The notes under the pieces are model-generated. The model ran no database searches and was not told the origin of the DNA. It saw only the letters and a program-made list of their open reading frames with translations. From an uncultured Blautia sp. (GTDB lineage: Bacteria > Bacillota > Clostridia > Lachnospirales > Lachnospiraceae): a DNA stretch of 27,830 nt. The DNA is taken from NCBI GenBank assembly GCA_934378195.1, contig CAKRPO010000030.1, positions 1 through 27,830 on the forward strand, given 5' to 3'. Both the position numbers and the translations under genes were made by a program. Shown here piece after piece: positions 22,597-27,830 of the stretch (position 1 is the stretch's first letter; each line of letters opens with the position of its first letter).

Positions 22597-24407
22597 GTCA
22601 GCTTTTTACACAAATACGACGTTCTTACGGTGATATGAAGCTGGAATCCAAGTTTACCCTGGTGCTGCTGCTTGCAGCAACTGTTCCTGTCATTATGATG
22701 GCATGTTTCTTTTATGGTAAACTGTACGATATGGTCGTTTCCTACACGATCCGTCAGGAACAGGATACTTCTGCACAGACAGCGCCTTATATCGAAGATC
22801 TTGTCCAGCAGATTCTGGATGCCCACGACGGTATCACAGAACAGGAATTTTTTCAGACTTTGTTCCATCAGCCGGTGAATTCGCCGTTTCAGATGTTTCT
22901 CGACACAGATGGTGCACAGAGCTTTCACAAATATGCCGGCGAACTCATAGATTCCGATATGATCACCGGTCTGCAGATTTATATGGATTTTCCTCCACAG
23001 TCTGTGCGGCTTTTTACGGATGATCTGACAAAGGATTACTTTTCACCCATGGCGAAAGCACGCGGAACCTACTGGTATGGTATCTTTCAGGGTACACAGC
23101 AGTCCTCTCTTTTCTGTCCGTCCTTTTATCTGGGCGAACACGAAAAAGAAACCTACGGTGACCTGGCTTATATCACCTCTACAACTTTTTATTATCAGGG
23201 AGAAGCCAGACAGGCATACATTGCCATTTACAGTTCTTCTGAACATTTTACCGACATGCTGAAGGAGAATCTGACAATCACCGACAGTGTTTCCTATATC
23301 ATTAATGACCGTAATGCCATTGTTGCTTCCTCCGACAGCTCGCTGTCCGGAATCTACCTTCTGGATTACAATGCAATTGAAGACTCTTTTATGTCTTCCA
23401 ATAATTTTATTGAAAGGAATATCCTGGATACTACAGTTTATGCCGGCTTTTACAATATCAAGCAGTCCGGCTGGTTTATGGTCACGGTACTTCCATCCGG
23501 TCCCCTGATCACACAGAGTAACACGATCATGATCCAGTATATCCTGATGTATCTTGCTTTCCTTGTGTTTGCGTTGATCCTGGCACATTTTATGTCACAC
23601 TCGATCACGAATCGTATTTCTTCCGTCATTTACCAGATGAGCAAGGTACGAAAAGGAACGCTGAGTCCGATGGACAGTCCGGAATATCACGACGAGATTG
23701 GTGACCTGATCGACACTTACAACTACATGACCCGCAGGATGGACCAGCTGATGACCGAGCAGGCTAAAGCGGCCGAAGAGCTTCGAATCGCGGAATTTCA
23801 TTCTCTGCAGGCACAGATCAATCCACATTTTCTCTATAATACAATGGACATGATCAACTGGCTCGCCCAGCAGGGTCGGACCGAAGAAGTTTCGCGTGCT
23901 GTGCAAAGTCTCTCACGTTTCTACAAGCTGACGTTAAGCCGTAAGCAAAGCATCAGTACCATTTCCCATGAGGCGGAGCATGTCGATATTTATATTCAGA
24001 TCCAGAATATGCGTTATCATGACAGTATCGCCCTTGTTTCTGATATCCCGGATGAACTGATGGAATACCAGATTCCAAAGCTGACACTGCAGCCGATCAT
24101 TGAAAATTCTGTTCTACATGGCATTCTGGAAACAGATGATAAAACCGGTACGATCGTACTCACCGGCTGGCTGGAAGATTCTGATATCGTTCTTCTGATT
24201 TCGGACGACGGTGTGGGAATCTCTTCCGACCGTCTTTCCACCCTTCTCTCCGGTGAGGGAACCAGCTCCTCAGGTGGAACTAACATTGCTGTATACAATA
24301 CGCATCGGCGCCTGCAGATCCTGTATGGACCGGATTATGGTCTGAAATATTCCAGCAATCCCGGTCAGGGAACAGAAGTCGAGATTCGGATCCCGGCAAA
24401 AAAATAA
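22593..24407 (+). CDS. YesM-type sensor histidine kinase
   Basis: Membrane sensor kinase of 604 aa. A first membrane segment sits near residues 24-45, followed by an extracellular ligand-sensing region of about 250 residues of dCache type by position. A second membrane segment is near residues 305-330. A HAMP-like linker follows, then the His_kinase domain with QINPHFLYNTMDMINWLAQQ carrying the phospho-His, and the HATPase_c region (NSVLHGI, DDGVGIS, GTEVEIRIPAKK end). This is the Firmicutes YesM group, which reads extracellular sugars or oligosaccharides. Four-base overlap with the regulator gene. Two hairpins follow the stop. Confidence 0.92.
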   Translation: MSQLFTQIRRSYGDMKLESKFTLVLLLAATVPVIMMACFFYGKLYDMVVSYTIRQEQDTSAQTAPYIEDLVQQILDAHDGITEQEFFQTLFHQPVNSPFQMFLDTDGAQSFHKYAGELIDSDMITGLQIYMDFPPQSVRLFTDDLTKDYFSPMAKARGTYWYGIFQGTQQSSLFCPSFYLGEHEKETYGDLAYITSTTFYYQGEARQAYIAIYSSSEHFTDMLKENLTITDSVSYIINDRNAIVASSDSSLSGIYLLDYNAIEDSFMSSNNFIERNILDTTVYAGFYNIKQSGWFMVTVLPSGPLITQSNTIMIQYILMYLAFLVFALILAHFMSHSITNRISSVIYQMSKVRKGTLSPMDSPEYHDEIGDLIDTYNYMTRRMDQLMTEQAKAAEELRIAEFHSLQAQINPHFLYNTMDMINWLAQQGRTEEVSRAVQSLSRFYKLTLSRKQSISTISHEAEHVDIYIQIQNMRYHDSIALVSDIPDELMEYQIPKLTLQPIIENSVLHGILETDDKTGTIVLTGWLEDSDIVLLISDDGVGISSDRLSTLLSGEGTSSSGGTNIAVYNTHRRLQILYGPDYGLKYSSNPGQGTEVEIRIPAKK

Positions 24408-24418
24408 GGAAAAAGACT

Positions 24419-24446
24419 ATGGGCTGCGGTAATAACTGCAGCCCAT
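24419..24446 (+). terminator. Stem-loop after the YesM gene
   Basis: ATGGGCTGC (24419-24427) and GCAGCCCAT (24438-24446) give a 9-bp stem followed by only AAAAT on the plus strand. It is a strong hairpin without a U-tract, so it probably works together with the next element. Confidence 0.5.
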
Positions 24447-24454
24447 AAAATCAT

Positions 24455-24486
24455 AAAAAGGAGACCGCTTTCGCGATCTCCTTTTT
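24455..24486. terminator. Bidirectional terminator between YesM and the isomerase
   Basis: AAAAAGGAGA (24455-24464) pairs with TCTCCTTTTT (24477-24486) and an inner CGC/GCG, loop TTTC. T-tracts are present on both strands, so it can end the plus-strand YesNM run and the minus-strand isomerase-kinase unit. Confidence 0.85.
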
Positions 24487-24536
24487 GAATATGAATATGT
24501 GTATAAAGTAGATGGTCTCTTATTTAAGGTAAAAGA

Positions 24537-25955
24537 TTATCTTGTAACGATATCAACCGGAATATTGAAGATCTTAGCTACCTTCAGGATGGTATCGATA
24601 TGTCTTCCTGTAGCTGCTGCCATATGATGTGTCGGGCCAGCTTCGCTCCAGCGATTTACGAATTCTCTTGCGCCGCATGTGAAACGTGTTCTCATGTTGG
24701 TATCACCGAAGGAAAGGATCGGTCCTTCTTCGTTAATTCCCTCAGCTACAACAAATTTGAAGTGTCCGTCAGCATCCTGTGTAATTGCAAGATAGGTAAC
24801 CGGGCCTGTGTATGGATAGAACTGTGTCAGGTATCCGCCGCCTGTTTTGCCATGGAATACCGGCACGATCTTCATGGTAGGTTTCTTATCGGAAATATCA
24901 GCATCTCCACTTCCGGAATGTCCGATGATGCAGATATCATCGTTGAAGTCGATGGAGTACATTTCAGAAAGCTGGCCTGTACCAGAAATAGTCTTCAGGA
25001 TGCTCATTGCCATAGCAACTTTCATATCGCCTTCAACAGCACATGCAGTACCCTGTTTGATCAGCATGGAGAATGCCGGAATCAGCATACTGTCAAGAAC
25101 ACCTGCTTTACCCTGTGCAAATCCGTCATAATGGGAAGCAACCATGCTGAGGTGCTCGTCTTTCACCCATTTTTCGAATGCAACAACGTATTTAGCCATA
25201 TCCCATACTTTTTCGATCGTGCCGCCACCTTCGATATCAAATGTATCAAGGATATCCTGTGCTTTTGCACGGATTGCTTCTTCATCTGTTATATCGTCAG
25301 CGATTGCCCACATTTTTTCCCAGTCAAACTGTTTGGTGTACAGGAACATTCTGTTGTACAGGTTTGTCTCATCAATGTAAAGGTCCATCATACCCGGATA
25401 AGGTCTTCCGATCTGAGCAATGTTAGTATCACGGAATCTTCTTCTTACCTGAGCAGCTTTGCACCAGTCTTCGATCTCAGCCTGAACAGCCGGGTCTCCG
25501 CCTTCTACAACACCTGTGATAACAGCATGTCTCTTGCCAGCTCTTTCAAGGTCAGCAACTGCTTCGCCAACAGCACCGCAAGCGTATCCTTCACCCAGCC
25601 ATGCAGCGATGTCTGTGTGATCGTAATCCAGTGCTTTCAGTTTCTGAACGTTTACCAGAACAACCGGTACATCCAGGTCACGGATTGCAGGAAGCATATT
25701 GTAAGATGTAGCATATGTCAGCATCTGAAGGAATACAAGGTCTACGTCTGCTGCACGGAATTTGTCTCCTGCTTCCATAGACTGTTCTTTTGTTGTTACC
25801 ATTCCTCCGTCAATGATCTCTACTGTATCCGGAATTGTCTTCTTGAATGCCTCATACTGTGCTTCAAACTCAGGTACCAGTGATGGGAACTGAGGAAGAT
25901 ATGCTCCTAAAGCGATAGAAAATACACCGACTTTTGCCTTTGTGTTTACTAACAT
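24537..25955 (-). CDS. L-fucose/L-arabinose isomerase-superfamily sugar isomerase
   Basis: A 472-aa member of the metal-dependent arabinose/fucose isomerase superfamily, by overall pattern (VGVFSIALGAYLPQFPSL start, DLVFLQMLTYATSY, YDGFAQGKAG, CIIGHSGSGDAD, ending THHMAAATGRHIDTILKVA). It would convert an aldose to a ketose in the cytoplasm. It does not look like RhaA, the usual partner of rhamnulokinase. The substrate (L-rhamnose, L-fucose, L-arabinose or other) cannot be assigned by eye. AGGAGG precedes the ATG. It lies 49 bases downstream of the kinase gene, so the order is kinase then isomerase in one transcript, with a shared terminator at the end. Catalytic Glu and His residues were not individually mapped. 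Confidence 0.75.
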   Translation of the reverse strand: MLVNTKAKVGVFSIALGAYLPQFPSLVPEFEAQYEAFKKTIPDTVEIIDGGMVTTKEQSMEAGDKFRAADVDLVFLQMLTYATSYNMLPAIRDLDVPVVLVNVQKLKALDYDHTDIAAWLGEGYACGAVGEAVADLERAGKRHAVITGVVEGGDPAVQAEIEDWCKAAQVRRRFRDTNIAQIGRPYPGMMDLYIDETNLYNRMFLYTKQFDWEKMWAIADDITDEEAIRAKAQDILDTFDIEGGGTIEKVWDMAKYVVAFEKWVKDEHLSMVASHYDGFAQGKAGVLDSMLIPAFSMLIKQGTACAVEGDMKVAMAMSILKTISGTGQLSEMYSIDFNDDICIIGHSGSGDADISDKKPTMKIVPVFHGKTGGGYLTQFYPYTGPVTYLAITQDADGHFKFVVAEGINEEGPILSFGDTNMRTRFTCGAREFVNRWSEAGPTHHMAAATGRHIDTILKVAKIFNIPVDIVTR

Positions 25956-26004
25956 AGTAAAACCTCCTATTGAATCTTGTTGATATTGTTAATTTGTAAA
26001 TCTC

Positions 26005-27405
26005 TTATTTATAGATTTTGATTCCGAAGGACTCATGAATCGTTGTACGAGCCTCTTCAATGGATTTGAAATCTCCTGCTTTCAGCATCTGTGCAGTAAT
26101 GTTACCGATTGCTGTAGCTTCTCCAGGGCCTGCATGAACTTCTTTGCCGGTAGCTTTGGCTGTCAGTTCGTTCAGGTATCCAGCATTGGAACCGCCGCCT
26201 ACTACATGAATACGGCTGTAGGTTCTTCCTGTACTCTCTTCCAGTTCTTTTGCTGTCTTTGCATAGCATTCAGCAAGGCTGGTGTAGATAACAGTTGCGA
26301 TCTCGCCCATGGTTTCCGGAACTTTCTGTCCTGTTCTACGACAGTAATCTTTTACTTCCTCTGTCATATTTTCAGGGGAAAGGAAACATTCGTCATTTGC
26401 GTCTACTCTGGACGGGAAGTCTTTTGCTTCTTCTGCCATAGCACAGATTTCTGCAAAACTGTATTTGTCATTTACTTCATGACGTACAGACTGGATCATC
26501 CACAGACCCATGATGTTCTTAAGGTAACGGAAACGTCCTGCGTATCCACCTTCGTTTGTGAAGTTCAGTTCACAGCTCTTTGGTGAGCAGTCCGGAGTCT
26601 GTCTTTCGATTCCCATCAGAGACCATGTACCAGAGCTGATGTAAATGAAATCGTCGTCGTTTGCAGGTACTGCAAGAACTGCAGATCCTGTATCATGTGT
26701 TGCAGGTGCAACAACCTCTAAATCAAATCCTACTTCTTTCTGAAGCTCTTCTGTCAGATGTCCGACAACAGTACCAGGCATGATCAGTTTCTGGAAGATT
26801 TTTCTTGGATATCCCAGTCTGTCGATGATCTCATAATCCCAGTCTTTTGTTTCTGCATTAACAAGCTGTCCTGTTGTAGCTTCTGTGTATTCGCAGGTCT
26901 TCTGTCCTGTCAGAAGGAAATGGAAATAATCCGGTACATGAAGCAGTGTTTCTGCCTGTTCCAGATATTCCGGATGTTTCTTTTTCACTGCCATCAGCTG
27001 ATATACAGTATTGAAGATTGCTTTCTGGATACCGGTTCTTGCATACAGTTCATCAAGCGGAATGTATTTGTAAACTTCTTCATCCATTCCTTCTGTACGG
27101 TGATCACGATATCCTACAGTGTTGCCAAGTACTTTGTCATCTTTGTCAAGAAGTACAAAGTCAACGCCCCAGGTATCTACACCCATGCTTACCGGTACTT
27201 TACCGATCTCTTTGCATTTCTTGAGTGCGATTACGATTTCTTTAAAAATACGGTCAAATTCCCAGCAGAGCTCGCCGTCTTTCTTAACCATACCATTTTC
27301 GAAACGATGGATTTCTTCAAGCTCCATCTTTCCGTTTTCCATATGTCCAAGAATCAGACGTCCACTGGATGCGCCCATATCTACTGCTGCATAATATGTT
27401 GCCAT
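26005..27405 (-). CDS. rhaB: Rhamnulokinase (FGGY family)
   Basis: FGGY-family carbohydrate kinase, 466 aa, close to the RhaB length. The N-terminal ATP-site motif DMGASSGR (residues 9-16), DTWGVDF, and YRDHRT are rhamnulokinase landmarks. The C-terminal half has the ATP-binding ISSGTWSLMGIE and VVGGGSNAGYLNELTA near residue 400, and a GEATAIGN end. It phosphorylates a ketose, probably L-rhamnulose; several relatives also act on L-fuculose or L-xylulose. AGGAGG precedes the ATG. It is the first gene of the pair with the isomerase, under its own promoter with unusual inverted repeats. The aldolase is missing from the window. Confidence 0.88.
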   Translation of the reverse strand: MATYYAAVDMGASSGRLILGHMENGKMELEEIHRFENGMVKKDGELCWEFDRIFKEIVIALKKCKEIGKVPVSMGVDTWGVDFVLLDKDDKVLGNTVGYRDHRTEGMDEEVYKYIPLDELYARTGIQKAIFNTVYQLMAVKKKHPEYLEQAETLLHVPDYFHFLLTGQKTCEYTEATTGQLVNAETKDWDYEIIDRLGYPRKIFQKLIMPGTVVGHLTEELQKEVGFDLEVVAPATHDTGSAVLAVPANDDDFIYISSGTWSLMGIERQTPDCSPKSCELNFTNEGGYAGRFRYLKNIMGLWMIQSVRHEVNDKYSFAEICAMAEEAKDFPSRVDANDECFLSPENMTEEVKDYCRRTGQKVPETMGEIATVIYTSLAECYAKTAKELEESTGRTYSRIHVVGGGSNAGYLNELTAKATGKEVHAGPGEATAIGNITAQMLKAGDFKSIEEARTTIHESFGIKIYK

Positions 27406-27436
27406 TGTAAAATCCTCCTAAATATGTAAGATGTGT

Positions 27437-27465
27437 ATAGCATTTTTTATTGTGCAAAATGCTAT
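27437..27465 (-). repeat. Perfect 10-bp inverted repeat in the rhaB leader
   Basis: ATAGCATTTT (27437-27446) and AAAATGCTAT (27456-27465), spacer 9 nt. It lies between the promoter and the ribosome site, so it may be an operator or an mRNA hairpin. Confidence 0.6.
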
Positions 27466-27541
27466 GTCAAACGGGTTCTTTCATATTTGATAATAACATA
27501 ATATCCTAAAAAGTGATAGATGTTAAGAACCTCGTTTGTCA
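27465..27541. repeat. Inverted pair of 16-17 nt elements around the rhaB promoter
   Basis: TGTCAAACGGGTTCTT (27465-27480) and AAGAACCTCGTTTGTCA (27525-27541) are inverse copies that differ by a one-base insertion. They flank the -35/-10 at 27498-27526, as paired operators that could close a loop across the promoter. Confidence 0.65.
27498..27526 (-). promoter_or_regulatory. Probable promoter of the rhaB-isomerase unit
   Basis: Minus-strand TTAACA (27521-27526), 17-nt spacer, TATTAT (27498-27503): 5/6 in each box. The start would be near 27491. A TTGACA at 27537-27542 with TATCAC 18 bases on is a weaker alternative. Confidence 0.6.
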
Positions 27542-27592
27542 AAAAAAAGGTCCTCAGTTGCTTCACTGAAGTAAATTGTGAATGTGCTATTT

Positions 27593-27622
27593 AAAAAAGC
27601 CCCCAGGGCAATGCCCTGGGGG
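27593..27622 (-). terminator. Terminator of the right-edge binding-protein gene
   Basis: Minus strand: an 11-bp G/C-rich stem (27612-27622 with 27600-27610), loop within GCAATGC, followed by CTTTTTTAA. It separates the upstream binding-protein gene from the rhaB unit. TTTT also follows on the plus strand. Confidence 0.9.
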
Positions 27623-27656
27623 TTTTCACCCGTAAGTAAAATAAATTGCGTTCGTT

Positions 27657-27830
27657 TTAGTCGTACAGGTTTGGAGCGATGCTTTCGTCGTCCATGTTTG
27701 TGGAATCATACCAATATCCATCTGTAGGAACATCTTCAAGTTCCTGTCCGTTTGCTGCTGCTGTCAGAGCGTAGATTGCATAGTATCCCATCATCAGAGG
27801 AGACTGTGTAACTGCACCAAGGAATGTTCC
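27657..27830 (-). CDS. C-terminal part of a sugar ABC substrate-binding protein (edge)
   Basis: The last 57 codons of a gene entering from the right edge. The translated end (TQSPLMMGYYAIYALTAAANG, then DGYWYDSTNMDD) matches the C terminus of ribose/galactose-type binding proteins (Peripla_BP_4): the hinge-crossing helix and final strand. It is distinct from the binding protein at 11715-12743, so the region encodes at least two sugar-binding proteins. The stop (TAA, 27657-27659) is followed by a strong terminator, so it ends an operon that lies mostly outside the window. Confidence 0.85.
   Translation of the reverse strand, partial: GTFLGAVTQSPLMMGYYAIYALTAAANGQELEDVPTDGYWYDSTNMDDESIAPNLYD

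Noticed and set aside
24600..25883. 427-codon open frame opposite the isomerase
   Set aside because: Cys-rich composition, no start signal and no recognisable domain; a shadow of the isomerase codons.
1..27830. CRISPR arrays, insertion sequences, tRNA genes
   Set aside because: No regularly spaced repeats, transposase-like frames, terminal repeats or cloverleaf with CCA-like end were noticed by eye; a tRNA scan was not run.

Overview
The window looks like chromosome of a low-to-medium GC gut Firmicute, most likely a Lachnospiraceae (Blautia/Ruminococcus-like). Three things suggest this: the AGGAGG-type ribosome binding sites, the classic TTGACA/TATAAT promoters with T-tailed terminators, and the gene mix (bile salt hydrolase, YesM/YesN two-component pair, RbsA/RhaT-type sugar importer, rhamnulokinase, EutS/EutP). 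No mobile element, CRISPR array or tRNA gene was found. The species call is inference.

Layout. Positions 1-40 resemble, on the minus strand, the leader or spacer element that precedes rRNA genes in Firmicutes, so an rrn operon may run off the left edge. 158-1515 (minus) is a compact three-gene unit with its own strong promoter and a terminator: two EutS/PduU-type microcompartment shell proteins and a EutP-like GTPase, with no metabolic enzymes beside them. 1792-4374 (minus) is citrate synthase followed directly by tryptophanyl-tRNA synthetase. 4622-8257 (minus) is a probable operon of a macrodomain/ADP-ribosylglycohydrolase fusion, a Spx/ArsC-like thioredoxin-fold protein and an AlbA_2 (Schlafen/RecG-like) protein. 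8578-10326 (plus) is a three-gene operon: a DUF3877-like protein, a bile salt hydrolase-type Ntn hydrolase and a 71-residue unknown.

The right half is a carbohydrate and cell-surface region. A cupin/AraC regulator (10531-11514) lies beyond a sugar ABC importer written ATPase-permease-permease-binding protein (16382 to 11715, minus). Divergent from it is a run of five plus-strand genes (16628-24407): a TagF-like/GT4 two-domain transferase, a GT2, a second CDP-glycerol glycerophosphotransferase-like protein, and a YesN/YesM two-component system. Convergent to these is an isomerase-kinase pair (24537-27405, minus): an arabinose/fucose isomerase-superfamily protein and a rhamnulokinase-family kinase. 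The end of a second sugar-binding protein gene enters from the right edge.

How the genes may work together (inference): the importer, AraC regulator, isomerase and kinase suggest uptake and catabolism of a deoxysugar or pentose such as L-rhamnose, L-fucose or L-arabinose. The YesM/YesN pair may sense an extracellular carbohydrate. The aldolase needed to finish the pathway is not in the window. The control regions are the richest non-coding material. The importer/transferase divergent region carries 21-bp-phased direct repeats and an A9 tract next to the -10. The kinase promoter is flanked by an inverted pair of 16-17 nt elements. The macrodomain-fusion gene has a leader with two competing hairpins.
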